A stretch of 47,463 bases of DNA from contig NZ_CAJXGF010000016.1 in NCBI RefSeq assembly GCF_913053745.1, positions 1-47,463 on the forward strand, in the 5' to 3' direction. This document shows positions 16,905-25,165 of the stretch, one piece after another. This DNA comes from an uncultured Nitratireductor sp. (lineage in GTDB: Bacteria; Pseudomonadota; Alphaproteobacteria; Rhizobiales; Rhizobiaceae). A program made the position numbers and the translations under genes. The number at the start of each line of letters is the position of its first letter. Position 1 is the stretch's first letter. The notes beneath the pieces were generated by a model. The model was not told the DNA's origin and searched no databases. It saw only the letters and a list, made by a program, of their open reading frames with translations.

Positions 16905-17465
16905 ATGGTAAAATCGACCTCCGGCGCTCGTGAGAAAATTCTCACGGCGGCGGCTGAAATCGTGCGTGAGGCCGGAGCCGGAAGCATGTCGCTCGACGCG
17001 GTCGCCGCGCGCGCGGGCGTGTCCAAGGGCGGCCTGCTTTATCATTTTGCCAGCAAGTCCAAACTCTTCGAAGCGCTTGTCGAAGACTTCATTCGCGAGG
17101 AATACGACAAGTTTCAGGAGCGCCGGCGGGTGCACGAGGACAGCACCAACGGCGTGGTGCAGGCTTATATCGATCTGTTTGTCGAAGAGCGGAAGGAACG
17201 TCAGCCGCCCCCTTCCGGCCTGTTGGCGGCGTTGGCGGAAAATCCCGACTTCCTGGCGCCGGTGCAGGATTATGAGCGTGTGGTGCTCGACCAGATGAAG
17301 GCCAGCGCGAGCGATCCGTCCCTTGCGGTGATCGCCCTTTTGGTGGTGCACGGCGTGCGGGCGATGGAGCTGCTTTCCATCAACGTGGTAAACAATCAGG
17401 AAGTTTCCGACATGGTTTCCGCCTTGCGCGGGCTTTTGGAGGACGGCGCGTCAGAGCAGGTCTAG
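16905..17465 (+). CDS. TetR/AcrR family transcriptional regulator
   Basis: A 186-residue repressor. The N-terminal HTH is clear: REKILTAAAEIVREAG, MSLDAVAARAGVSKGGLLYHF, ASKSKLFEALVEDF. The C-terminal ligand domain is variable, as usual, and contains ERQPPPSGLLAALAENPDFL, similar to the TetR_C domains of regulators beside RND pumps. I choose ATG 16905 because CAGGA lies about 8 nt upstream; ATG 16896 is possible, but the frame upstream of that runs through the operator. It is divergent from the RND operon and most likely represses it and itself. Confidence 0.88.
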   Translation: MVKSTSGAREKILTAAAEIVREAGAGSMSLDAVAARAGVSKGGLLYHFASKSKLFEALVEDFIREEYDKFQERRRVHEDSTNGVVQAYIDLFVEERKERQPPPSGLLAALAENPDFLAPVQDYERVVLDQMKASASDPSLAVIALLVVHGVRAMELLSINVVNNQEVSDMVSALRGLLEDGASEQV

Positions 17466-17472
17466 CTCGGCC

Positions 17473-18525
17473 TCATGCGGTTTGCCTCGTCCCGATAGCG
17501 GTACGGGTGCCCCGGTTGAGATCGGCGAAGCGTGGAACCGGTTCCTGCAGATGTTGCAATGTACACGGCTTTTCCCCGGCGATCCTGCGGATCAGGAGCC
17601 GTCCGAGCATTTCGCCGGCCTCGGCGATGTCTTCGTAGACCGCGTCTATGCGCGGCCTCACCTCGTCGTAGAGCAGAGACGTTTGTTTGACGACGAGATC
17701 GAGATCCTTGCCCACCGTAAGGCCCTGATCGCTCAGCGCCGCCATGATGGAAAGGGCCGAAACCTCACCCGCGCACACCACGCCGTCCGGCGGTTCCGGC
17801 TGGCTCAATCGCCGAGTCAGCCACGTGTAGAGATCGGCCGAATTGCTGTCGAGATTGATGTCGCTTGGCAATTCCCACGCGACACCGTTTTCGGTCACCG
17901 CCTCGAGGAAACCCGCACGCAGGTGCCAATGGAACATGAAGCGTTGGGGCGGCAGGATGAGCGCCAGCCGCCGTCGGCCTTTCGAGATGAGACGTTGGAC
18001 GGCGATCCGGGCGAAGGCGGCATTGTCGTAATCGACAAAGGCATGATCGAGGCCCAGATCGGTTCGCCCGTGCGACACGAACGGAAAATCGTTCTCCATC
18101 AGAAGTTTGACGCGCGGATCCTTCGGCTCGGTGCGTGAAAAGACGACGCCGTCGGCCATGCGGTTGCGAAGAATGTACTCGATGGGATCGATCGCCGGCG
18201 CTTCTGCGAAATGAGGCGTGATTACGAGATGATACTGTGTGTCACGCAGGGCACGCGCGAGGCCGCTGATCATCGAGGTGCTGAAGCCGAGCAATTCGTC
18301 GTGCGGATCGAGCACGAAGCTGATCACATTGGTGCGACCGGTGCGCAGGTGTCGCGCGGCACGATCGGGCTGATAGCCGATCTCCCGCGCCACACGCTGC
18401 ACGCGCTGTCGCGTTTCCAATGCGATCTGCGGGGCATCGAGCAGCGCGCGCGAGACGGTGGTGACGGCGAGGCCGGTCATCTCCGCAATGGTTCGCAAGG
18501 TGGGGCGGTCGGATCGGCGCGCCAT
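17473..18525 (-). CDS. LacI family transcriptional regulator
   Basis: A 350-residue regulator: N-terminal LacI HTH (TLRTIAEMTGLAVTTVSRAL, then the hinge with YQPDRAARHLRTGRTN) and a periplasmic-binding-protein-like effector domain (VISFVLDPHDE, VDYDNAAFARIAVQRLISKGRRRLALI). Such proteins bind sugars. It is divergent from the glucose-type ABC operon, with a palindromic operator overlapping that operon's promoter, so sugar-relieved repression of the transporter is likely. The ATG is preceded by GGGAGAAGATGA. It converges with the TetR gene with only 7 nt between stops. Confidence 0.93.
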   Translation of the reverse strand: MARRSDRPTLRTIAEMTGLAVTTVSRALLDAPQIALETRQRVQRVAREIGYQPDRAARHLRTGRTNVISFVLDPHDELLGFSTSMISGLARALRDTQYHLVITPHFAEAPAIDPIEYILRNRMADGVVFSRTEPKDPRVKLLMENDFPFVSHGRTDLGLDHAFVDYDNAAFARIAVQRLISKGRRRLALILPPQRFMFHWHLRAGFLEAVTENGVAWELPSDINLDSNSADLYTWLTRRLSQPEPPDGVVCAGEVSALSIMAALSDQGLTVGKDLDLVVKQTSLLYDEVRPRIDAVYEDIAEAGEMLGRLLIRRIAGEKPCTLQHLQEPVPRFADLNRGTRTAIGTRQTA

Positions 18526-18697
18526 TCATCTTCTCCCGGGAGCTGTCGAACCGCCCTTGATGGCGCCGGATTCGCCGATTTTTCGCATTTCAATCGATAT
18601 AAATTTATGTTTCCGCTCATGGCGGGACGATGCGTGACGTAAATTCATTTTGTTTTTCAAAGTTTTGTCTCCTCCCTTCAATCGGACAAGAATCTGA

Positions 18698-18729
18698 TTG
18701 ACCTCCATGGGATTTATAACGTTATAAAT
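18698..18729 (+). promoter_or_regulatory. Promoter and LacI-type operator of the sugar ABC operon
   Basis: A possible -35 TTGACC (18698-18703) and -10 TATAAA (18723-18728) are spaced 19 nt apart. The -10 is covered by the perfect 18-bp palindrome ATTTATAACGTTATAAAT (18712-18729), which has the central CG dyad typical of LacI-family operators. Binding here would block RNA polymerase. A related half-site, ATAAATTTAT (18599-18608), lies closer to the LacI gene and may serve autoregulation. Confidence 0.72.
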
Positions 18730-18773
18730 AGATAGATCGCAAAGGAGCAAGCGATCCCATTGGGAGGAGTATC

Positions 18774-20027
18774 ATGATCATTCGCAAATTCGCCGCGCTC
18801 GCGGCTGGCGCAGCCGTCCTGTCTCTCACCGCCGGCAGTGCGATGGCCGAAGACAGTGTGGAGGTGCTGCACTGGTGGACGTCTGGTGGTGAAGCAGCCG
18901 CCTTGAACGTGCTGAAGGAAGACCTCGAATCCAAGGGCGTCACGTGGCAGGACATGCCGGTGGCCGGTGGCGGCGGTGAAGCTGCCATGACCGCGCTGCG
19001 CGCCCGCGTCACCGCCGGCAATGCGCCGACGGCTGTTCAGATGCTCGGTTTCGACATTCTCGATTGGGCCGAGCAAGACGTGGTCGGCAATCTCAACGAT
19101 GTCGCCGAGGAAGAGGGTTGGGCCGATGTGGTGCCCTCCGCGTTGCAGAATTTCTCCAAATATGACGGCAACTGGATCGCCTCGCCGGTCAACGTCCACT
19201 CCACCAACTGGGTGTGGATCAACAAGGCCGCGCTCGATGCCGCCGGCGGCAAGGCGCCCGAGACATGGGAAGAGCTCGTCGCCGTGCTCGACAAGATGAA
19301 GGAGAACGGCATCACCCCGCTCGCCCATGGCGGACAGCCCTGGCAGGATGCCACGGTGTTCGAGGCTGTCGTGCTTTCGTTGGGCAACGATTTCTACAAG
19401 GCCGCCCTCAACGATCTCGACCCCGAAGCGCTCGGCTCCGACAAGATGAAGGAAGCTTTCGACCGCATGGCGAAGCTGCGTACCTATGTCGACGACAACT
19501 TCTCCGGCCGCGACTGGAACCTGGCCTCCGCCATGGTTATCGAAGGCACGGGCGGCATGCAGATGATGGGCGACTGGGCCAAGGGCGAGTTCCTCAAGGC
19601 CGACAAGACACCGGGCGAGGACTTCGTCTGCATTCGCTTCCCCGGCACGCAGGGTTCGGTAACGTTCAATTCCGACCAGTTCGTCATGTTCCAGGTCGGC
19701 GAGGACAAGCAGAAGGCCCAGAAGATGATGGCGTCTTCGGTCATGGACCCCGAGTTCCAGTCCGCCTTCAACGTGGTGAAGGGCTCGGTGCCGGCGCGTA
19801 CCGATGTGCCCAACGACGCTTTCGACGATTGCGGCAAGAAGGGCATGGCGGATCTCGCGGAAGCCAATTCGAGCGGTTCGCTGTTCGGTTCCATGGCGCA
19901 CGGCCACGGCGCGCCGGCGGCGGTGAAGAATGCAGTGAACGACGTCGTCACGCAGCACTTCAACGGCGAACTGACGTCCGAAGAGGCGGTCGAAGAGCTT
20001 CAGAACGCCGTCGCCGCGGCACAGTAA
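18774..20027 (+). CDS. Sugar ABC transporter solute-binding protein, family 1 (glucose type)
   Basis: A 417-residue periplasmic protein with signal peptide [20 protein letters not shown] (cut after SAMA). The mature start [19 protein letters not shown], and motifs [27 protein letters not shown] and [15 protein letters not shown] match glucose/mannose-type binding proteins of proteobacteria. Start is ATG 18774 behind GGGAGGAG. First gene of a four-gene operon (SBP, two permeases, ATPase). No catabolic enzyme is included, in line with a general hexose importer whose product enters central metabolism. A strong hairpin follows the stop. Confidence 0.93.
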   Translation: MIIRKFAALAAGAAVLSLTAGSAMAEDSVEVLHWWTSGGEAAALNVLKEDLESKGVTWQDMPVAGGGGEAAMTALRARVTAGNAPTAVQMLGFDILDWAEQDVVGNLNDVAEEEGWADVVPSALQNFSKYDGNWIASPVNVHSTNWVWINKAALDAAGGKAPETWEELVAVLDKMKENGITPLAHGGQPWQDATVFEAVVLSLGNDFYKAALNDLDPEALGSDKMKEAFDRMAKLRTYVDDNFSGRDWNLASAMVIEGTGGMQMMGDWAKGEFLKADKTPGEDFVCIRFPGTQGSVTFNSDQFVMFQVGEDKQKAQKMMASSVMDPEFQSAFNVVKGSVPARTDVPNDAFDDCGKKGMADLAEANSSGSLFGSMAHGHGAPAAVKNAVNDVVTQHFNGELTSEEAVEELQNAVAAAQ

Positions 20028-20047
20028 GGTGCAAGGCTTTGGATTGT

Positions 20048-20074
20048 CAGGCGGAGCGTGTCGCGTTCCGCCTG
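20048..20074 (+). terminator. Intercistronic stem-loop after the sugar-binding-protein gene
   Basis: Stem CAGGCGGA (20048-20055) / TCCGCCTG (20067-20074), extendable inward by three more pairs including a G-U. It lies 20 nt past the binding-protein stop and before the first permease (20187). No U-tract follows, so it may protect the upstream mRNA or attenuate. The remaining gap to 20186 shows no gene. Confidence 0.65.
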
Positions 20075-20186
20075 AGCGTCCTGAATGCCGAACCAGGGCA
20101 GCGTTCACGCTCATCCGCACTCCCTCTCCGTGCTGTCGGCCAGCGAGGGGTAGCGCCGCGCCACATCGTTCGACCGGAAACCCCGC

Positions 20187-21065
20187 ATGAACCGCAATCG
20201 CTTGCAGGAGATCATTCCGCGCCTGGTGCTCAGCCCCAGCATGGCGCTGATCCTGATCTTCGTTTACGCCTTCATTCTCTACACGTTCTTCCTGTCGATG
20301 ACCGACTCGCGCATGCTGCCGTCCTACGGTTTCGTCGGGTTCGAGAATTACGAGAAATTATGGAATTTGCGCCACTGGTGGCGGGCGCTTACCAATCTGG
20401 CGATCTTCGGCACGCTTTACATCGTTATCTGCTCCGTGCTCGGTCTCTTCCTGGCGATCCTGCTCGACCAGAAAATTCGCGGCGAAGGGTTCCTGCGACC
20501 GATCTACCTCTATCCGATGGCGCTCTCCTTCATCGTCACCGGCACGGCCTGGAAATGGTTTCTCGATCCCGGCATCGGGCTTGAAAACACCATGCATCAG
20601 TGGGGCTGGGCGGGTTTCGAGTTCGCCTGGATCAAGGACCGCACACTGGCGATCTACACGGTGGTGATCGCCGCCGTCTGGCAATCGTCGGGTTTCGTCA
20701 TGGCCATGTTCCTGGCAGGTCTGCGCGGCGTCGACAGCGAGATCATCAAGGCCGCGCAGATGGATGGCGCCTCCAATGTCACCATCTATCGCCGTATCAT
20801 CATTCCCATGATGCGCCCCGTTTTCCTGTCCGCCTTCGTGGTGCTCGCACATCTGGCGATCAAGTCCTACGACCTGGTCATCGCGCTGACCGGCGGCGGG
20901 CCCGGACAGGCGACCGAACTGCCGGCGACCTTCATGTATTCCTACACTTTCACCCGCAACCAGATGGGCATCGGCGCGTCGTCGGCCATCATCATGCTGG
21001 TGATGATCTTCTCGATCATCATACCCTATCTCTATTCCGAGCTTAAGCCGGGGAGGCAGAGATGA
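20187..21065 (+). CDS. Sugar ABC transporter permease, MalF-type
   Basis: A 292-residue inner-membrane protein with six predicted membrane segments. The EAA loop (EIIKAAQMDGASNVTIYRRI, followed by IIPMMRP) that contacts the ATPase is clear, and ALTGGGPGQATELPATFMY is the usual late motif of glucose-type MalF permeases. It forms the channel with the MalG-type protein, whose start overlaps this stop by 4 nt. Confidence 0.93.
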   Translation: MNRNRLQEIIPRLVLSPSMALILIFVYAFILYTFFLSMTDSRMLPSYGFVGFENYEKLWNLRHWWRALTNLAIFGTLYIVICSVLGLFLAILLDQKIRGEGFLRPIYLYPMALSFIVTGTAWKWFLDPGIGLENTMHQWGWAGFEFAWIKDRTLAIYTVVIAAVWQSSGFVMAMFLAGLRGVDSEIIKAAQMDGASNVTIYRRIIIPMMRPVFLSAFVVLAHLAIKSYDLVIALTGGGPGQATELPATFMYSYTFTRNQMGIGASSAIIMLVMIFSIIIPYLYSELKPGRQR

Positions 21066-21940
21066 GCGCCGAGAAAACCGCTGGCGCGAGCGGCAACAGG
21101 CTTGCCCGCGCCCTGCTCTACACCGTGCTGATCGTGTTCGCGGTCTATTATCTCCTGCCGCTCTACGTGATGCTGGTCAATTCGGTGAAACCGCTCGACG
21201 AGATCCGTCAGGGCAACATGCTCTCGCTGCCCGGTGTCTTCACGCTGGAGCCCTGGGCCAAGGCCTGGTCGAGCGCGCAGGTTGGCGTGCAGCCGACGGG
21301 TCTCAAACCCTATTTCTTCAACTCCATCCTGATGGTGGTTCCGGCGGTGGCCATTTCCACCATTCTCGGCGCGCTCAACGGTTATGTGCTCACCAAATGG
21401 CGCTTCAGGGGCGACGATATCGTCTTCGGCCTCATCCTTCTGTCCTGCTTCATCCCGTTCCAGATCGCGCTCATTCCCGCGGCGCGCATACTGGGCATGC
21501 TTGGCATCGCCGGCACGACGCAGGGGCTGGTGCTCATCCATGTGGTCTATGGGCTCGGCTTCACGACGCTCTTTTTCCGGAACTACTATGCCGCCTTCCC
21601 CACGGAACTGGTGCGCGCGGCGCAGATCGACGGTGCGGGATTCTTCCAGATCTTCCGGCGCATTCTCCTGCCCTCCTCCGCGCCCATCATTGTGGTCACG
21701 GTCATCTGGCAGTTTACCAATATCTGGAACGACTTCCTGTTCGGCGTCTCCTTCGGCGATTTCGACTCGCAGCCGATGACCGTTGCGCTCAACAATCTCG
21801 TCTCCTCGTCGGGCGGCGTGAAGGAATACAATGTCCATTTCGCCGGTGCGATCCTCGCCGCGCTCCCGACCCTGATCGTCTACATCGTCTCCGGACGCTA
21901 CTTCGTGCGCGGCCTGATGGCCGGCGCCGTCAAAGGATAA
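21062..21940 (+). CDS. Sugar ABC transporter permease, MalG-type
   Basis: A 292-residue inner-membrane permease. The N-terminus has a membrane segment with VYYLLPLYVMLVNSVKPLDE, a typical MalG start; the EAA loop is ELVRAAQIDGAGFFQIFRRI; and it ends in RYFVRGLMAGAVKG, the usual MalG C-terminus. Translationally coupled to the upstream permease through the ATGA overlap. Confidence 0.93.
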   Translation: MSAEKTAGASGNRLARALLYTVLIVFAVYYLLPLYVMLVNSVKPLDEIRQGNMLSLPGVFTLEPWAKAWSSAQVGVQPTGLKPYFFNSILMVVPAVAISTILGALNGYVLTKWRFRGDDIVFGLILLSCFIPFQIALIPAARILGMLGIAGTTQGLVLIHVVYGLGFTTLFFRNYYAAFPTELVRAAQIDGAGFFQIFRRILLPSSAPIIVVTVIWQFTNIWNDFLFGVSFGDFDSQPMTVALNNLVSSSGGVKEYNVHFAGAILAALPTLIVYIVSGRYFVRGLMAGAVKG

Positions 21941-21943
21941 GCC

Positions 21944-23059
21944 ATGGCCTTTCTCAAGATCGACAATCTCAGGAAATCTTTCGGCAAGGTCGATGTGCTC
22001 AAGGGCATCGATCTGGAGATCGAGGAAGGCGGGTTTCTGGTGCTCGTCGGCCCATCGGGCTGCGGCAAGTCCACGCTGCTCAATACAATCGCCGGGCTGG
22101 AGTCCATCACCGACGGCTCGATCAGCATCAACGGCAAGGTGGTGAACGACCTGCATCCCTCGCAGCGCGACATCGCCATGGTGTTCCAGTCCTACGCGCT
22201 CTACCCCAACATGACGGTGGCCGAGAACATCGGTTTCGGTATGGAAATCCGTGGCATTGCGAAGGCGGAGCGCGACGCGGCCATTGCCAAAGTGGCCGAG
22301 ACGCTGCAGATCGGGGCGCTGCTCGACCGCAAACCGAGCCAGCTTTCCGGCGGCCAGCGCCAGCGCGTCGCCATGGGCCGGGCGCTGGTGCGCGATCCGA
22401 TGGTGTTCCTGTTCGACGAGCCGCTTTCAAATCTCGATGCCAAGCTGCGCGTCGATATGCGCACTGAAATCAAGCGTCTGCACCAGCGCATGGGCACGAC
22501 CATCGTCTATGTGACGCACGACCAGATCGAGGCGATGACGCTTGCGAGCAAGATCGCAGTCCTGAAGGACGGCGTTCTTCAGCAGTTCGGCACGCCGGCG
22601 GAGATCTACAACACGCCCAACAATCTGTTCGTGGCCGATTTCATGGGCTCGCCCTCCATGAACCTCATCCCGGCAAAGGTGAAGGCGAGCGATGGAAACG
22701 TCGCCATCATGATGGAACGTGAGGGCGGCGAACCGTTAACCCTGCCGATGGCCGGTGCAAATGGCGCGCTCGCCGGCCGCGACGGCAAGGACGTGGTGTT
22801 CGGAATCCGGCCTGAAGCGTTGACCGACCCCGACAGCGCCGACCGCAATGCGCGGCATGTAAGCGAACTCGATTGCGACATCGAGGTTATCGAGCCTGCC
22901 GGCTCCGACACGTTCGCGGTCACGCGGCTTGGCGGCCGCGAGATCATTGCTCGCCTGCGCGCCGATGCGCCGATTTCAGCCGGACAATCGGCCCGCCTCG
23001 CCTTCAATCTCGACAAGGCGGTGCTGTTCGATCCGGAGACGGAAGCGCGGATCGTGTGA
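21944..23059 (+). CDS. Sugar ABC transporter ATPase (MalK/UgpC/MsmX type)
   Basis: A 371-residue ATPase: Walker A GPSGCGKST (about residues 37-45), Q-loop MVFQSYALYPNMTV, signature LSGGQRQR, Walker B VFLFDEPLSNLDAK, H-loop YVTHDQ, and a C-terminal TOBE-type regulatory domain (VFGIRPEAL). It starts 3 nt after the MalG-type stop. MsmX/UgpC-type ATPases can serve several importers; the tail-to-tail amino-sugar importer at 23361-26497 has no ATPase of its own, so this one may energise both. That sharing is inference. Confidence 0.94.
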   Translation: MAFLKIDNLRKSFGKVDVLKGIDLEIEEGGFLVLVGPSGCGKSTLLNTIAGLESITDGSISINGKVVNDLHPSQRDIAMVFQSYALYPNMTVAENIGFGMEIRGIAKAERDAAIAKVAETLQIGALLDRKPSQLSGGQRQRVAMGRALVRDPMVFLFDEPLSNLDAKLRVDMRTEIKRLHQRMGTTIVYVTHDQIEAMTLASKIAVLKDGVLQQFGTPAEIYNTPNNLFVADFMGSPSMNLIPAKVKASDGNVAIMMEREGGEPLTLPMAGANGALAGRDGKDVVFGIRPEALTDPDSADRNARHVSELDCDIEVIEPAGSDTFAVTRLGGREIIARLRADAPISAGQSARLAFNLDKAVLFDPETEARIV

Positions 23060-23143
23060 AATTTACGCGCCCCTGTCGGAGCGCGAACATTTCAATCGTC
23101 TTGCAGTTACAATGCGCAATCCAGCCTGCAGGAGAAATCGACC

Positions 23144-23359
23144 GTGTCGGAAGAACCCAAAGTGAAAGGCCCTGCTTCCTACTTCCCCTCAATCGAAAAG
23201 ACCTACGGCCAGCCGATCGATCATTGGCTGCGGATCATAGGCGGGATGGCGGGCAAGAAGCATATGGAGATGGTGGCGGAACTCAAATCCGCACATGGCC
23301 TCGGACACGGTCATGCCAATGCGCTCGTCGCTTATTATCGGGCAAAGAACGGCGGCTGA
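23144..23359 (+). CDS. DUF4287 domain-containing small protein
   Basis: A 71-residue protein with the DUF4287 pattern: ASYFPSIEKTYGQPIDHW, HMEMVAELKSAHGLGHGHAN and ALVAYYRAK. The family is common in Rhizobiales and actinobacteria; function unknown, with a helical, possibly nucleic-acid-related fold suggested by others. The start is GTG 23144 with AGGAG 9 nt upstream. It lies 84 nt after the ATPase gene (the gap has a weak CGCGC/GCGCG hairpin at 23066-23085) and ends 1 nt before the stop of the convergent permease gene. Confidence 0.82.
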   Translation: MSEEPKVKGPASYFPSIEKTYGQPIDHWLRIIGGMAGKKHMEMVAELKSAHGLGHGHANALVAYYRAKNGG

Positions 23360-23360
23360 T

Positions 23361-24185
23361 TTATCCCTTCACCGCGCCGGCCATCATCGTGCCGCTGATC
23401 TTGCGGTACATGAAGAGGCCGAGAAGCATGGGCGGCAGCGCGCCCACCATCATTACCGCTGCCGCCACGCCCCATTGCACGCCGCCGCCGGACGCGGCGA
23501 AGAAGAACGATGCCCCGACTGTCACGGGAACGGCCTTCGAGGTGGTCAGCATCAGGCCGAACAGGAATTCGTTCCAGGCGGTGATGAAACCGAAGATCAT
23601 GCTGGTGACGATGGCCGGCCGGCAGACGGGCCCGACGATTTTGAACAGAATGCCTGTGCGGCTTACGCCGTCGATCATCGCCGCTTCGTCAATCTCGAAA
23701 GGCACATCGGATATCGCGTTGACGAGGATGATCAGCACCAGCGGAATGTTGACGATGGTCATCACCAGACCGAGGCCGAAACGCGTGTCGAGCAGGCCGA
23801 GAAACTGGAACATCATGTAGATGGGGATGGCGAAGATGACGAGCGGCACTGCCCTCAAATTCACGATCAGCGGCAGAAGCGTTTTTTCGCCGAACCGTCC
23901 GCGCACGATGGCATAGGCCGCCGGCAGCGCCAGCGCCACGGCCAGAAGCGTGCCCATCGCCGCCACGGCAAAGCTGTTGGCAAGATACAGGAAAATGTTC
24001 AGCCGGTCTGAGACCGTCAGCACGGTTGCATAGTTTTCCAGCGTCGGCGCGTTGATCCACAGGCCCGGATTGGTGGAGATTTCGCGCGCGCTCTTGAACG
24101 ACGTCACCAGCGTGACGATAAGCGGAAAATTCATCGCCAAGGCGGCAAGGGCGAACACCGCCCAGCGGATCGCGTTGAGCATCAT
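23361..24185 (-). CDS. Amino-sugar ABC transporter permease, MalG-type
   Basis: A 274-residue inner-membrane permease starting with a membrane segment and PLIVTLVTSFKSAREISTNP, the usual MalG-type pattern, with the EAA loop EIDEAAMIDGVSRTGILFKI and C-terminal RKISGTMMAGAVKG. Last gene of the GntR-NanE-kinase-transporter unit. It overlaps the preceding permease gene by 4 nt. No ATPase gene follows; the next gene is the convergent DUF4287 gene. Confidence 0.92.
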   Translation of the reverse strand: MMLNAIRWAVFALAALAMNFPLIVTLVTSFKSAREISTNPGLWINAPTLENYATVLTVSDRLNIFLYLANSFAVAAMGTLLAVALALPAAYAIVRGRFGEKTLLPLIVNLRAVPLVIFAIPIYMMFQFLGLLDTRFGLGLVMTIVNIPLVLIILVNAISDVPFEIDEAAMIDGVSRTGILFKIVGPVCRPAIVTSMIFGFITAWNEFLFGLMLTTSKAVPVTVGASFFFAASGGGVQWGVAAAVMMVGALPPMLLGLFMYRKISGTMMAGAVKG

Positions 24186-25048
24186 CGTCTCCTGCGCCGG
24201 GCGAGGCGGTTCAGGCCGTAAAGCACGGCAAAGGATGCGGCAAAGAGGATCACCGATGCCGCCACCGCCTTGCCGATGGCCGCCTGTTTGAAGAAGGCTT
24301 CATAAATGTAGATCGACAGCGACGTGGTGGAGCCTCCTGCTCCGCTGCCGGTCAGCACGTAGACATTGTCGAACACGCGGAATCCGTCGATGAAGCGGAT
24401 CAGAAGGGCCGCCGCCAGCGTCGGCAGCATCAAGGGCAGTTCGATGCGCCAGAAGCGGGCAAAGCCCGTCGCGCCGTCGATGGAAGCCGCCTCGCGCAAC
24501 TCTTCGGGAATGGCCTGATAGGCCATGTGAAAAAGCAGGAAGGCAAACGGCGTCCATTGCAGCGTCTCCACCACAATCAGCGTCCAGAAGGCCGAGTTCG
24601 GTCCGAGAAAGGCCGGGCTGTTGCCGAACCACGCCCACAGATAATGCGGCACGGGCCCGGCGAACTCGTGCAGCACGAGGCGATACATCAGTCCCATCAG
24701 AGCGGGCGCGACCATCAGCGGCAGCATGAGAATGGCGATCGGCCAGCTACGCTCCTTGAAAAGAGGCGCGAGGAAGACGGCGAGCCCCAGCCCGATCAGG
24801 CATTCGAGAATGGCCGTCAGAAGGCCGAAACGCAGCGAAAACCAGTTGGCAAGCCAGAAGCCGCTGTCGGTCAGCACGGCTGCGAAATTGCCAAACCCCG
24901 ATAGTTCCGGGCTGCGCAGTGTCTCGAAGCTGATGTCGGAGACCGAATAGATCAGATTCACGATGGCCGGAAAACCGAGACAGACCAGCAGAAACGCCAT
25001 CAGCGGCGTCGCAAGCAGCGTCCATTCGAGGCGATGGGTCGTTTGCAT
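24182..25048 (-). CDS. Amino-sugar ABC transporter permease, MalF-type
   Basis: A 288-residue inner-membrane permease. Its motifs are PLMAFLLVCLGFPAIVNLIY, the EAA loop ELREAASIDGATGFARFWRI followed by ELPLMLPTLAAALL, and the late motif VFDNVYVLTGSGAGGSTTSL. The start at 25048 is chosen because the protein then begins MQTTHRLEWTLLATPLMAF, the normal N-terminus; an in-frame GTG-type extension to 25102 would consist of unlikely sequence and run towards the hairpin. Works with the MalG-type partner downstream. Confidence 0.9.
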   Translation of the reverse strand: MQTTHRLEWTLLATPLMAFLLVCLGFPAIVNLIYSVSDISFETLRSPELSGFGNFAAVLTDSGFWLANWFSLRFGLLTAILECLIGLGLAVFLAPLFKERSWPIAILMLPLMVAPALMGLMYRLVLHEFAGPVPHYLWAWFGNSPAFLGPNSAFWTLIVVETLQWTPFAFLLFHMAYQAIPEELREAASIDGATGFARFWRIELPLMLPTLAAALLIRFIDGFRVFDNVYVLTGSGAGGSTTSLSIYIYEAFFKQAAIGKAVAASVILFAASFAVLYGLNRLARRRRR

Positions 25049-25113
25049 TGTGCTTCTTGGTCTGGTTTCCGGGTCGGTTCGGCAGTCGGCGCTTGCCCTC
25101 ATCCGCCTGCCGG

Positions 25114-25143
25114 CACCTTCTCCCCGGACAAGGGGAGAAGGTG
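25114..25143. repeat. Rhizobial dispersed hairpin repeat between SBP and permease genes
   Basis: Perfect 12-bp stem CACCTTCTCCCC / GGGGAGAAGGTG with a 6-nt loop, preceded by CCCTCATCCGCCTGCCGG. I recognise this as a common intergenic repeat in Rhizobiales. Here it lies between the sugar-binding-protein stop (25166) and the first permease (25048), where it may raise the ratio of binding protein to permease. Confidence 0.85.
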
Positions 25144-25165
25144 AGGAAAAGGGCCGACGCCGGCG

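Noticed and set aside
23066..23085. A terminator after the sugar ABC operon (CGCGC/GCGCG hairpin)
   Set aside because: Only 5 bp plus an interrupted 2 bp and no U-tract; too weak to call.
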